Assembly: GCF_044751345.1 (NCBI RefSeq)
Contig: NZ_JBIWXY010000001.1
Location: 868,001 to 932,000 of the forward strand
From: Methylobacillus methanolivorans
GTDB lineage: Bacteria > Pseudomonadota > Gammaproteobacteria > Burkholderiales > Methylophilaceae
Reading direction: 5' to 3'
DNA: 64,000 nt
Part shown: positions 16,001 through 25,153 of the stretch, in pieces
Layout: every line of letters begins with the position of its first letter
How positions within the stretch are numbered: the first letter of the stretch is position 1
Made by a program: the position numbers and the translations under genes
The notes under the pieces: generated by a model
Seen by the model: the letters and a program-made list of their open reading frames with translations, nothing else
Database searches by the model: none
What the model was told of the DNA's origin: nothing

Positions 16001-16119
16001 TAATCCGCCATTGTAGCCCAGCCCGCTTAAGTTTAAAAAGTGCGGACTAAGAATTTCCTAATTTGAAGCTCAATGAAATCCGCTATATCTAAAGTAGCTG
16101 TTAACGTGCGCTCAAGCTG

Positions 16120-16146
16120 TTTTCAGGCAGAATCACGGAGTATAAT
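16120..16146 (+). promoter_or_regulatory. Probable fhc operon promoter
   Basis: A perfect TATAAT (16141-16146) is preceded 15 bp upstream by TTTTCA (16120-16125, 4 of 6). It points toward fhcB and would give a leader of about 105 nt if translation starts at 16259. The -35 spacing is short, so an activator may assist. The region 16001-16258 is shared with the divergent mptG. Confidence 0.5.
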
Positions 16147-16258
16147 CCTCCAAGCCAAGCACAACAGGCTTGCACGATAGCAATCGGTGTCACCGGTTTG
16201 CACCATGCCTGATCAAGGCATGATCCTTGAGGAACCAACCAGTTTTCGGATGGAGAAC

Positions 16259-17554
16259 ATGACGCAATCAACTCACTTTCCAGCAGCTACGCTGGAAGCC
16301 GTGCCCTATCCCGCCGACGGGCTTCTGAGCGACGACCTTCGGCTCAATCGCGATAGCGCAGGCAATCTTTCCCTCGAATCTCCAGACTGTCCCAAAAGCA
16401 AGGCCTTTTTCGAGAGTACCTATGCTGACGCATCACCAACCATCGATGGCCAAGTCACGACACTGGAAGCCGCGATCAAGAAAGCGACTGAACTGTTTCG
16501 TGATGCCAAGCATCCGCTGCTAAGCGGCCTTGCCACTGATGTATATGGCATGCGTGCCGTCATGAATCTTGCCGAAAGCACAGGCTCGACCATAGACCAC
16601 ATGAATTCCAAGAGTTCCATGAAGAACATCCTGGTGATGCAGAACTCCGGTTGGTATGTCACCACCCTCAGCGAAGTCAAGAACCGGGTAGATCTATTAT
16701 TGGTGGTTGGCACCGATATCGTGAGTTATTTCCCACGCTTTTTTGAGCGCATGATCTGGAACAAGGAAGCCATGTTCACCGAGAATACGGCTGAGCGTGA
16801 CATCGTTTACCTGGGTGGCCGCAACCTGAATACAGCTGCAGGCGTTTCCCCTACGGGTAAACAACCCGACGTGCTGCCCTGTGACTTGGACAAAGTGCCT
16901 GAAGTCCTGGCAGCTTTGCGCGCCATTGTGGCTGGCAAGCCGCTCAAGGCCGACAACATCGCCGGAGTTTCGCGTGAGTCACTGGAGAAACTGGCAGAGC
17001 GCCTCAAGGCAGCAAAATATAGCGTTGTGGCATGGACAGGTAGCGCACTGGATTTCCCACATGCTGAACTCGCTATCCAGAATATCGTCGGTATTGTGCA
17101 GGAGCTGAACAAGACTACCCGTAGCGCAGGCTTGCCACTCAGTGGTAATGATGGCGATGTCACGGCGTATAACGTCAGCACCTGGATCAGCGGTTATCCT
17201 TTCCGCAACTCCTATCGCCGAGGCTATCCCGACTACGATCCATATCATTACGATACTGCCCGCTTGTTGGCGGAAGGTGAAACCGATGTCCTGGTCTGGA
17301 TCAACAGCTTCAATCCCGAGCGCCTGCCGCCCCAGAGCAACGGCCCCACGATTGTCATTGGCCATCCGGGCATGCAGTTCAAGCAGGCCCCGGATGTCTT
17401 TATCCCGATCGCGATTCCCGGCCTGGAAGCCAATGGTGCGCAATTCCGCAGCGATAGCTCGGTCACATTGCCGCTGCGCAAATTGCGCGACACCAGCCTG
17501 CCCACACTCGCCGATGTGCTCTCTTCCATAGAGTCTGCACTCAAGGCTGCTTAA
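16259..17554 (+). CDS. fhcB: Formyltransferase/hydrolase complex subunit B
   Basis: Subunit of the Fhc complex that transfers formyl from H4MPT to methylofuran and hydrolyses it to formate. The 431-aa protein is homologous to the archaeal formylmethanofuran dehydrogenase B subunit, with HPLLSGLATDVYGMRAVMNLAE, the segment LVVGTDIVSYFPRFFERMIW and a C-terminal ALPGLEANG-like region. It has only two cysteines, so the Fe-S and tungsten/molybdopterin cysteine sites of archaeal FwdB are missing, as known for bacterial Fhc, which is not redox active. ATG at 16259 has GGAG just upstream; the frame stays open back to a GTG at 16187 and ATGs at 16220 and 16250, so the start is not certain. Confidence 0.9.
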   Translation: MTQSTHFPAATLEAVPYPADGLLSDDLRLNRDSAGNLSLESPDCPKSKAFFESTYADASPTIDGQVTTLEAAIKKATELFRDAKHPLLSGLATDVYGMRAVMNLAESTGSTIDHMNSKSSMKNILVMQNSGWYVTTLSEVKNRVDLLLVVGTDIVSYFPRFFERMIWNKEAMFTENTAERDIVYLGGRNLNTAAGVSPTGKQPDVLPCDLDKVPEVLAALRAIVAGKPLKADNIAGVSRESLEKLAERLKAAKYSVVAWTGSALDFPHAELAIQNIVGIVQELNKTTRSAGLPLSGNDGDVTAYNVSTWISGYPFRNSYRRGYPDYDPYHYDTARLLAEGETDVLVWINSFNPERLPPQSNGPTIVIGHPGMQFKQAPDVFIPIAIPGLEANGAQFRSDSSVTLPLRKLRDTSLPTLADVLSSIESALKAA

Positions 17555-17575
17555 GCAAGTCAAGGAACCAGAAAC

Positions 17576-19252
17576 ATGCTGATTAAACTGACAGGTGGCC
17601 GGGTCTACGATCCCGCGCACCAGATTGACGGCAAAGTCATGGATATTTATGTCCGTGATGGCCGCATCATTGATCGCCCTCGCGACAATGAAACCATAGA
17701 CCAAGAATACGACCTGCGCGGCAAGGTTGTCATGGCAGGTGCCATCGACATGCACACCCACATCGGTGGTGGCAAAGTCAACATCGCACGCCTGATGCTG
17801 CCTGAAGATCACCGTAGCTCTGCCACTAGCCATAGCGATGCCTGTCGTGCAGGCTGTGGCCATGCCGCTCCTTCCACGCTGAATACCGGCTATCGCTACG
17901 CAGAGATGGGCTACACCGCAGGTTTTGAGCCTGCGCTTTCCCCAGTCAATGCCCGCCAATCCCACCTGGAAATGTGCGATATTCCCATTCTGGACCGTGG
18001 TGGTTATGCCATGCTGGGTAGCGACGACTACTTCTTGCGCATGCTCGCCGCCAAGAAAGACCAGAATGCCATCAATGACTACGTTGCGTGGATATTGCAT
18101 GCAACCCAGGCTATCGGCATTAAAGTGGTCAACCCGGGCGGCATCAATGCCTTCAAGTTTAACCAGCGCGCATTAAACTTGGACGAACAAAACGTCCACT
18201 ATCAGGTATCACCGCGCGAAGTGCTGCAATCACTGACTCGTGCAGTATATGAACTCGGCATTGCCCACCCGCTGCATGTGCACGGCAATAACCTGGGCGT
18301 ACCCGGCAACGTCGAGACCACGCTCAAAACCATGGGTGCGGTGGAAGGCTACCCAGTCCACCTCACGCATATCCAGTTCCACAGCTATGGCACGGAAGGT
18401 GACCGCAAGTTTTCCTCCGGAGCAGCAGCCGTGGCAGAAGCGCTTAACAAGCACAAGAATGTCTCGGCAGACGTAGGCCAGATTTTGTTCGGCCAAACCG
18501 TTACCGCCTCTGGCGATAATATGCGTCAATACGCCAATTCCGGCCACGCATCGCCGAACAAATCAGTGTTGATGGATATCGAGTGTGACTCCGGATGCGG
18601 CGTTGTGCCTTTCAAGTATAAAGACAAGAATTTCGTCAATGCGCTGCAATGGGCGATTGGCCTGGAAATCTTCCTGTTAACTGAAGACCCATGGCGCATC
18701 TTCCTTACCACCGATCACCCGAATGGCGCACCATTTACCAGCTACCCGCACCTGATCCGCTTGCTGATGGACAAGAGCTTCCGCAACGACATGTTCACCA
18801 AGCTCAACCTGGATGCCCAGGCCATGAGCACGCTGACCTCTATCGAGCGCGAATATAGCCTCTACGAGATCGCCATCATGACACGTGCCGGTGCAGCCAA
18901 GCTGGTCGGCCTGCATGACCGTGGACATCTTGGCGTTGGTGGCGCAGCTGACATCACCGTCTATACCGACAATCCAGACCGCGAAGCCATGTTTGCCAAA
19001 CCGGATTATGTATTCAAGGACGGCGAACTGGTCGTCAGGGACGGCCAAGTGGTCAAAGTCACTTGGGGCAGCACGCATACCGTCAAGCCTGACTTTGACC
19101 GCAGTATCGAGAAGGATCTCAAGCAATATTTCGACCGCTATCACACCATGAACATGGAAAATTACAAGGTCAACGCTGCAGAGCTTGAAGACGGTGGCCG
19201 TGGCAAGGTCATTGTTCAGGAAGCCAAGGGTCGCAGGGAGAAAACAGCATAA
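17576..19252 (+). CDS. fhcA: Formyltransferase/hydrolase complex subunit A
   Basis: Amidohydrolase-fold subunit that hydrolyses formyl-methylofuran to formate, 558 aa. Metal and catalytic motifs are present: IDMHTHIGGGKVN (H60, H62), IKVVNPGGINAFKFNQ (candidate carboxylated Lys), HPLHVHGNNLG, LTHIQFHSYG and TTDHPNGAPF (catalytic Asp candidate). Length matches archaeal FwdA. It follows fhcB by 21 bp and overlaps fhcD by one base (TAATG), so the complex is made from one message. Confidence 0.96.
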   Translation: MLIKLTGGRVYDPAHQIDGKVMDIYVRDGRIIDRPRDNETIDQEYDLRGKVVMAGAIDMHTHIGGGKVNIARLMLPEDHRSSATSHSDACRAGCGHAAPSTLNTGYRYAEMGYTAGFEPALSPVNARQSHLEMCDIPILDRGGYAMLGSDDYFLRMLAAKKDQNAINDYVAWILHATQAIGIKVVNPGGINAFKFNQRALNLDEQNVHYQVSPREVLQSLTRAVYELGIAHPLHVHGNNLGVPGNVETTLKTMGAVEGYPVHLTHIQFHSYGTEGDRKFSSGAAAVAEALNKHKNVSADVGQILFGQTVTASGDNMRQYANSGHASPNKSVLMDIECDSGCGVVPFKYKDKNFVNALQWAIGLEIFLLTEDPWRIFLTTDHPNGAPFTSYPHLIRLLMDKSFRNDMFTKLNLDAQAMSTLTSIEREYSLYEIAIMTRAGAAKLVGLHDRGHLGVGGAADITVYTDNPDREAMFAKPDYVFKDGELVVRDGQVVKVTWGSTHTVKPDFDRSIEKDLKQYFDRYHTMNMENYKVNAAELEDGGRGKVIVQEAKGRREKTA

Positions 19253-20160
19253 TGATTATTAACGGCGTAACCATAGACGACACCTTTGCCGAAGCCTTCG
19301 GCATGCGCGGCACCCGTGTCATCATCACTGCGCAGAATTTGCGCTGGGCCTACAACGCAGCACGCGCCATGACTGGCTTTGCCACTTCGGTGATTGCCTG
19401 CGGCGTAGAAGCTGGCATTGAACGCGAGCTCACAGAGGAAGAAACTCCGGATGGCCGCCCTGGCGTCTCCATCCTCATGTTCGCCATGAGCAGCGCAGTG
19501 TTGATCAAGCAACTGGAAACCCGCATGGGGCAATGCGTATTGACCTGCCCTACCGCAGCGGCATTCTCCGGCATCAATGATGGCTACGAGGAAATCACCA
19601 AGATCAACCTCGGCAAGAACCTGCGTTTCTTTGGTGACGGATTCCAAATCTCCAAGCAGTTCAACGGCAAGCGTTACTGGCGCGTGCCGGTGATGGACGG
19701 CGAATTCCTCACCGAGGAAAGCACGGGGATGATCCGCTCCGTGGGCGGCGGCAACTTCCTGATCCTCGCAGAATCCCAGCCACAAGCCCTGGCAGCGTGC
19801 GAAGCTGCCATCGACGCCATGAGCAAAGTGCCCAATGTCATCATGCCGTTCCCCGGCGGCGTTGTGCGCTCCGGCTCCAAGGTCGGCTCCAAGTACAAGG
19901 CATTGATCGCATCAACCAACGATGCGTTCTGCCCCACACTGAAAGGCATCACCAACACTGAGCTTTCACCCGAGATTGAATCCGTGATGGAAATCGTCAT
20001 TGATGGCCTCACCGACCCCGATATCCGCGTTGCCATGCGCGCAGGCATTGCAGCAGCCTGCGAACTAGGTGCCAAGAACGGCATCAAGCGTATTTCCGCA
20101 GGTAACTATGGTGGAAAACTCGGTCCTTATCACTTCAAGCTAAGGGAGATCATGGCATGA
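19252..20160 (+). CDS. fhcD: Formylmethanofuran:H4MPT formyltransferase subunit
   Basis: Ftr-type subunit, 302 aa, moving the formyl group between 5-formyl-H4MPT and methylofuran. Family stretches include DTFAEAFGMRGTRVIITAQN, EAGIERELTEEETPDGRPGV, GDGFQISKQFNGKRYWRVPV and the C-terminal GGKLGPYHFKLREI. Its ATG overlaps the fhcA stop and its own stop overlaps the fhcC start by 4 bp (ATGA). The order B-A-D-C is that of other methylotroph fhc operons. Confidence 0.96.
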   Translation: MIINGVTIDDTFAEAFGMRGTRVIITAQNLRWAYNAARAMTGFATSVIACGVEAGIERELTEEETPDGRPGVSILMFAMSSAVLIKQLETRMGQCVLTCPTAAAFSGINDGYEEITKINLGKNLRFFGDGFQISKQFNGKRYWRVPVMDGEFLTEESTGMIRSVGGGNFLILAESQPQALAACEAAIDAMSKVPNVIMPFPGGVVRSGSKVGSKYKALIASTNDAFCPTLKGITNTELSPEIESVMEIVIDGLTDPDIRVAMRAGIAAACELGAKNGIKRISAGNYGGKLGPYHFKLREIMA

Positions 20161-20963
20161 GCGCTTTGACCTTCACACTCAACACCACCCTGCAACAACG
20201 CGTAGATTTATCCCCGCTCACGCCTGACAACTTGGCAGGCAAAAGCTTGGCGGATATTGGCAGCCTGCTACTTGATAGCGGCCGCAAAAAGCTGCGCGTT
20301 GATAGCCTGTTCGATATTGCCGGGGACGATACCGCAGAGATTGTCTTCAATAATGCCAATGGCAAACTGGATTTTATCGGTAGCCAGATGAAATCCGGCC
20401 GCATCACCATCAATGGTAGCGCTGGCTCGTATCTTGGCTTGCAAATGCGTAACGGCCATATTGTGCTCAATGGCAACGCTGATGCTTTCGCCGCAAGTGG
20501 TCTGGCAGGTGGTCTCATCGAAATCGAAGGCAACGCCGGAGACTTCCTTGCCGCAGCATTGCCAGGTGACCGCAAGGGCATGAAAGGTGGCGTCGTACTG
20601 ATTAGCGGCAATGTAGGTGAGCGCGCGGGTGACCAGATGCGTCGCGGCATCATCCTGATTGAAGGCAATGCAGGGAGCTACCTCGCCTCTCGCATGCTGG
20701 CTGGTACCATTGGTGTGCTGGGCAGCGTCGGTGAGTATGTCGGTTACGGCATGCGCCGTGGCACCTTACTGCTCACGCAAGAGCCGCAACTACATGCCAC
20801 CTTGCAAGACTGCGGCACGCACACCCTGCCTTACCTCAGCCTGATGTTTAAGTCATTCCGCAACTTGCCAAGCAAATTTGCCAGCATCAGCAAAAACCGC
20901 GTACAGCGTTATGCTGGCGATATTGCCAATGATGGCAAGGGTGAAATCCTGGTATTCAAATAA
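20157..20963 (+). CDS. fhcC: Formyltransferase/hydrolase complex subunit C
   Basis: 268-aa structural subunit homologous to archaeal FwdC and the C-terminal domain of glutamate synthase. A series of G-x-x-x-G/G-x-I repeats between about residues 80 and 210 (for example MKSGRITING, MRNGHIVLNG, MRRGIILIEGNAG, MLAGTIGVLG, MRRGTLLL) predicts a right-handed beta-helix. It is the last gene of fhcBADC, followed by a clear terminator. Confidence 0.95.
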   Translation: MSALTFTLNTTLQQRVDLSPLTPDNLAGKSLADIGSLLLDSGRKKLRVDSLFDIAGDDTAEIVFNNANGKLDFIGSQMKSGRITINGSAGSYLGLQMRNGHIVLNGNADAFAASGLAGGLIEIEGNAGDFLAAALPGDRKGMKGGVVLISGNVGERAGDQMRRGIILIEGNAGSYLASRMLAGTIGVLGSVGEYVGYGMRRGTLLLTQEPQLHATLQDCGTHTLPYLSLMFKSFRNLPSKFASISKNRVQRYAGDIANDGKGEILVFK

Positions 20964-20985
20964 ACTTCATTTCACCACACCACTC

Positions 20986-21019
20986 AAAAAAGCTCGTGCC
21001 TGCCTGGACGGGCTTTTTT
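20986..21019 (+). terminator. Terminator of the fhcBADC operon
   Basis: AAAAAAGCTCGT / ACGGGCTTTTTT stem with one G-T pair, a 10-nt loop and a T-run. It lies 22 bp after the fhcC stop. Confidence 0.9.
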
Positions 21020-21125
21020 GTTTTTCCGATCAAATATCAACAAATGTTAATCACTGAAATAGCGAACTTATGCTGAGTTAAACTGACAAAAGCATCAATG
21101 CGTTACCCAACAATAAAGGAAGATC

Positions 21126-21782
21126 ATGAAAACTCAACTGACCGTTAGCGCACTCGTCACAGCCTTGGTATTAAGCGGCTGTGCCAATATGTCTGAAACT
21201 CAGAAAGGTACTGCAAAAGGCGCTGCCATTGGTGCAGGTGCAGGTGCTGTAGTAGGCGCTATCGCAGGCAAGGGTAAAGGTGCAGCGATTGGCGCTGCCG
21301 TCGGTGCTGGTGCTGGTGCCATTGCAGGCAATGTATGGTCCAAGCGCATGGAAGAACAAAAGCGCCAGATGGAAGAAGCCACTCAAGGCACAGGTGTACA
21401 AGTCTCTCAAACTGAAGACAATCAACTCAAGCTTGCTATCCCAAGCGATGTCTCTTTTGCCTCCGGCAAGGCAGATATCCAGCCTAACTTCCGCCCGGTG
21501 CTGGAAAGTTTCGCCACTACACTGAAGAACAACCCACGTACTCTGGTCACCATTATTGGTCACACAGACAACACCGGGTCTGATTCCATCAATAACCCAC
21601 TCTCTATCAACCGTGCTGCCAACACACGTGATTATCTCACCGCACGTGGCATTGCTGCCAATCGCTTTACTATTGATGGTCGCGGCTCACGTGAACCACT
21701 GGTGGCCAACGATACGGCGGCCAACCGCGCCAAGAACCGTCGCGTAGAGATTTTTGTCGCAGAGCCTGCACCAGCGCAGTAA
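21126..21782 (+). CDS. OmpA-family outer-membrane lipoprotein
   Basis: 218-aa predicted lipoprotein. Signal peptide with lipobox VLSGC (lipidated Cys19), then a glycine-zipper region rich in GAxxGAxxG (about residues 30-70), a short charged linker, and a C-terminal OmpA-like peptidoglycan-binding domain with VTIIGHTDNTGSD, NRAANTRDYL and GRGSREPLVANDT, ending in the expected NRRVEIFV. Similar to the YiaD type, tethering the outer membrane to the wall. AAAGGA lies 6 nt before the ATG. Monocistronic between two terminators. Confidence 0.92.
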   Translation: MKTQLTVSALVTALVLSGCANMSETQKGTAKGAAIGAGAGAVVGAIAGKGKGAAIGAAVGAGAGAIAGNVWSKRMEEQKRQMEEATQGTGVQVSQTEDNQLKLAIPSDVSFASGKADIQPNFRPVLESFATTLKNNPRTLVTIIGHTDNTGSDSINNPLSINRAANTRDYLTARGIAANRFTIDGRGSREPLVANDTAANRAKNRRVEIFVAEPAPAQ

Positions 21783-21814
21783 AACCTTTACTCACTCTAC
21801 TGTGATTAAGTAAT

Positions 21815-21844
21815 AAAAAAGCCCGAGTTTATCGGGCTTTTTTT
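21815..21844. terminator. Bidirectional terminator after the OmpA-like gene
   Basis: AAAAAAGCCCGA / TCGGGCTTTTTT with loop GTTTA; symmetric A and T tracts serve the OmpA-like gene on plus and the YigZ-family gene on minus. Confidence 0.93.
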
Positions 21845-21866
21845 ATGGGTAATTGCCAAGAAGACA

Positions 21867-22427
21867 TCAGCCATACTTTTGCTGCAAGTATGGAATTTCG
21901 CTCGCAGGTACCGTAGCAATCACGGTCACATATTCAGCAAAAGCCTTGTCTAATATCTCACCCTGCATGCGGGCAACATCGCGGGTAAACGTATCCAGTT
22001 GCTTGTAATCCAAATCCAGGCGCACTTTCTGCATTTCGATAAACGGCCCGATGCTTGCAGCATCCAGCGCCATTTTTGCCGTGCCGCCATAAGCACGGGC
22101 GAGACCGCCTGTCCCCAGGTTAATGCCGCCGTAATAGCGGATGACGCCGACACAGACATTAATCAGGTCGCGTCCTTCCAAAAACTGCAATACCGGCTTT
22201 CCCGCAGTCCCGGATGGTTCACCGGCATCACTGAAGCGTTGGATGATACCTTGCGGTGTCTTGAGGCGAAACGCATAGGCCAGATGGTGCGCGCTCTGGT
22301 GCGCGGCCGCGAGCCGACGTAATGACACCCCCACTGCACGCTCATCAGCGCAATATTCGGCAACCGCAACAAAGTGGGATTTATTGATGGTCTGCTCGGC
22401 CTGACCTGCCTGTACGATAATCTGCAA
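21867..22427 (-). CDS. YigZ/IMPACT-family protein
   Basis: 186-aa protein of the widely conserved YigZ (UPF0029) family, homologous to eukaryotic IMPACT; the bacterial role is not settled. Motifs: KSHFVAVAEYC, AHHLAYAFRL, FSDAGEPSGTAGKPVLQFLEG and VIRYYGGINLGTGGLARAYGG. The start is a TTG at 22427 with AAGG 8 nt upstream; no ATG precedes the conserved region. It follows the HerA-like ATPase gene by 32 bp and is probably cotranscribed. Confidence 0.88.
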   Translation of the reverse strand: MQIIVQAGQAEQTINKSHFVAVAEYCADERAVGVSLRRLAAAHQSAHHLAYAFRLKTPQGIIQRFSDAGEPSGTAGKPVLQFLEGRDLINVCVGVIRYYGGINLGTGGLARAYGGTAKMALDAASIGPFIEMQKVRLDLDYKQLDTFTRDVARMQGEILDKAFAEYVTVIATVPASEIPYLQQKYG

Positions 22428-22459
22428 CGCTACTACCTTAATTGACCTCTAATCCGCGA

Positions 22460-23953
22460 TCACTTGCGGCCCTTACCCCCAAGAATCGACCCCAGCACGC
22501 CGCGCAATATCTGCCGCCCCAGCTCGGAGCCAATGGCACGTGCAGCGCTCTTGGCTGCGGCTTCCAGCACGCCTTGGCGATTGGCGGGCTTTTTGCCTTT
22601 TGCGGATGATTCGGCACCACCACCGAATAAATCACCCCAATCAAATCCTTTATCTGCCTCCCCTTGCTCGGCAGGCGCTTCCGTTGCGCGCCCCTTGAGG
22701 ATTTCATAAGCCGATTCACGATCTATGCTGTTTTCATAGTGCCCATAAATGATGGAGCTCTTGATCAACTGTTCCCGCTCAGCCGCCGTGACAGGGCCAA
22801 TGCGACTGCCTGGCGGGCAAATGAAGGCGCGCTCCACCGGTGCAGGCCGGCCATGATCATCCAGAAAAGAAACCAGCGCCTCCCCTACAGCCAGCTCGGT
22901 GATGACCTCGCTCACTTTTACCGAGGGGTTAGCCCGGAAGGTTTCTGCAGCGGCCTTGACTGCCTTTTGGTCGCGCGGTGTAAAGGCACGTAATGCATGT
23001 TGCACACGATTGCCCAATTGCCCCAACACCACATCAGGAATATCCAGCGGGTTCTGGCTGACAAAATACACACCCACGCCCTTGGAGCGGATGAGGCGCA
23101 CGACTTGCTCAATTTTGTCCATCAAGGATTTAGGCGCATCGTTAAACAAAAGATGTGCCTCGTCAAAAAAGAAGGCTAGCTTGGGTTTTTCCAGGTCGCC
23201 CACTTCAGGCAACTTCTCGAATAACTCAGACAACAGCCATAGCAACAATGTCGCATAGACGCGTGGAGAATTGTAAAGAGTATCAGAAGCAAGAATATTG
23301 ACCATGCCCCAACCCCTGGCATCGGTCTGCATCATGTCATCCAGATTCAAGGCTGGCTCGCCAAAAAACTGATCTGCGCCTTCATGCTCCAGTTGCAGCA
23401 AAGCACGTTGAATTGCCCCAACGCTGGCGCTGGAGATATTGCCGTATTGCGCACTGTACTGCTCGGCATTCTCGGCAGCATGCTGGATCATGGCACGTAA
23501 GTCCTTGAGATCAAGCAGCAGCCAGCCATTGTCGTCCGCTATCTTGAAAACGGCTGTCAGCACACCCGACTGCACCTCATTGAGGTTGAGCATGCGCCCC
23601 AGCAACAAAGGCCCCATTTCGGCAATGGTGGTGCGGATAGGATGGCCTTGCTTGCCAAAGACATCCCAGAACGTCACCGGGCAAGCGTTAAAGCTGAAAG
23701 CCGGCAACTCCAGTTGGGCCACCCGGGCATCAACCCTGGCATTGCCTCCGCCCACCTGGCTAATGCCGGCAAGGTCTCCCTTCACATCGGCCATGAATAC
23801 AGGCACCCCCATGCGAGAGAAGCTCTCGGCAATGGTCTGCAGAGTGACTGTTTTTCCCGTTCCAGTCGCCCCCGCGATCAAGCCATGGCGATTAGCCATT
23901 TTAGGCAACAGATAAAGAAAATCAGCACTTTTAGCTAAAGGAGTCAGTGTCAT
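22460..23953 (-). CDS. HerA-like ATPase, DUF853 family
   Basis: 497-aa P-loop ATPase of the HerA/FtsK-like group (YjgR type). Walker A GATGTGKT (28-35), an ADVKGDLAG segment, Walker B LAFFFDEAHLLFND and arginine-containing IRSKGVGVYFVSQNPLDIPD are all visible. The C-terminal tail is rich in basic residues and glycine (GSELGRQILRGVLGSILGG). Cellular function is not established; DNA translocation is assumed from the fold. Followed by the YigZ-family gene. Confidence 0.88.
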   Translation of the reverse strand: MTLTPLAKSADFLYLLPKMANRHGLIAGATGTGKTVTLQTIAESFSRMGVPVFMADVKGDLAGISQVGGGNARVDARVAQLELPAFSFNACPVTFWDVFGKQGHPIRTTIAEMGPLLLGRMLNLNEVQSGVLTAVFKIADDNGWLLLDLKDLRAMIQHAAENAEQYSAQYGNISSASVGAIQRALLQLEHEGADQFFGEPALNLDDMMQTDARGWGMVNILASDTLYNSPRVYATLLLWLLSELFEKLPEVGDLEKPKLAFFFDEAHLLFNDAPKSLMDKIEQVVRLIRSKGVGVYFVSQNPLDIPDVVLGQLGNRVQHALRAFTPRDQKAVKAAAETFRANPSVKVSEVITELAVGEALVSFLDDHGRPAPVERAFICPPGSRIGPVTAAEREQLIKSSIIYGHYENSIDRESAYEILKGRATEAPAEQGEADKGFDWGDLFGGGAESSAKGKKPANRQGVLEAAAKSAARAIGSELGRQILRGVLGSILGGKGRK

Positions 23954-24059
23954 ATCGCCTCGAATAATCCAGTGTTTAGCCTCAGGGGCACAATCTTAAA
24001 AGACGAAGTATTGAATGCTCATGCCGGTAGCGTCATATCACAGGCACGAGGATTACATC

Positions 24060-24998
24060 TCACGATGCATTGTAACCGCTGTTCTTTAACTCAGACTCTA
24101 TGGCCTGACGGGAATAATGAGGTGCCAGCAATTCGATAAATGCGTAAGAATAGCCACGCAAATAGGCATCACGACGTAAACCAATATAGGTTGTGCTAGG
24201 AGGGAACAAATCACTCACATCCAGCATTGCCAAATGACTATCTCGTTGTGGGTCGTAAGCCATATTAGCGAGCAATCCAATCCCTAATCCCAGATTGACA
24301 TAGGTCTTGATCACATCGGCATCAATCGCAGTCAATACTACGTTCGGGGTCAATCCTGCTTTTTCGAACACCTTGCTGACCAGTGAGCCACCGGTAAAAG
24401 CGAAATCATAAGTAATCAATGGATAACGCGTGATCTTCTCTAAGGTGACTGGCTGCTCTGCCAACAAAGGGTGGCCCTGCGGCGTAACTACGCAGCGATT
24501 CCATTGATAGCATGGCAGGCACAGAAGATCGTCGTAGCTGCTGATAGACTCGGTAGCAATACCGATATCCGCCTCCCCTTTTTGCACTTGCTCTGCAACT
24601 TGTGTCGGATTCCCCTGGTGAATAGTCAACTTGACCTTGGGGTAACGCTGCATGAACTCCTTGACCGCAGCAGGCAAGCGATAACGCGCCTGGGTATGGG
24701 TAGTGGCAATTGTCAGAGTGCCTGAATCCTCATGGGAAAACTCATCACCAACACGCTTAATGTTATCCATCTCCATCATGACGCGCTCTGCCAATTGCAA
24801 TATAATCTTGCCTGGCTCTGTCACACCAATTAGCCGTTTGCCATTACGCTTGAATATCTGCAAATTCAGCTCTTCTTCCAGCAACTGGATTTGCTTGCTC
24901 ACCCCCGGCTGGGAAGTATGCAATGCCTCGGCGGCAAGAGATACGCTCAAGCCTTGGCGAGCGACTTCACGGATATACCGTAACTGATGTACTTTCAT
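24060..24998 (-). CDS. cysB: LysR-type regulator CysB
   Basis: 312-aa LysR-family regulator of sulfur assimilation. The N-terminal winged helix (MKVHQLRYIREVARQGLSVSLAAEALHTSQ, residues 1-30, shown in part) matches CysB/Cbl, followed by an inducer-binding domain with TTHTQARYRLP, KGEADIGIATE and IGLLANMAYDPQRD. ATG at 24998 gives the family N-terminus; the frame open to 25046 is not used. It is divergent from the TSUP-cysI-cysD-cysN genes, a common arrangement that predicts activation of those genes when sulfur is limiting, with acetylserine as the usual inducer. Confidence 0.92.
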   Translation of the reverse strand: MKVHQLRYIREVARQGLSVSLAAEALHTSQPGVSKQIQLLEEELNLQIFKRNGKRLIGVTEPGKIILQLAERVMMEMDNIKRVGDEFSHEDSGTLTIATTHTQARYRLPAAVKEFMQRYPKVKLTIHQGNPTQVAEQVQKGEADIGIATESISSYDDLLCLPCYQWNRCVVTPQGHPLLAEQPVTLEKITRYPLITYDFAFTGGSLVSKVFEKAGLTPNVVLTAIDADVIKTYVNLGLGIGLLANMAYDPQRDSHLAMLDVSDLFPPSTTYIGLRRDAYLRGYSYAFIELLAPHYSRQAIESELKNSGYNAS

Positions 24999-25055
24999 CG
25001 TAATGTTCAGCCTTAGCGTTATAACAAAATCACATATACATAGCATAACATACTA

Positions 25056-25083
25056 TTAAAATATTGAATTAACCTGTTATAAT
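25056..25083 (+). promoter_or_regulatory. Probable promoter of the sulfate assimilation genes
   Basis: A perfect TATAAT (25078-25083) is preceded 16 bp upstream by TTAAAA (25056-25061), a poor -35 box as expected for a CysB-activated promoter. It lies in a very AT-rich 155-bp region between divergent cysB and the TSUP permease gene. Confidence 0.5.
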
Positions 25084-25153
25084 GTAAGGCTTTTTCTGGC
25101 ATAGTTTTTAAACTGGACAACCAGATGTCCCAGATAAAAACAACAATCAACTC

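Noticed and set aside
16979..18100. 373-codon minus-strand frame opposite fhcB and fhcA
   Set aside because: It lies entirely across two well-supported plus-strand genes, has no ribosome site or recognisable motif, and is rich in His, Ile and Ala as expected for an antisense shadow.
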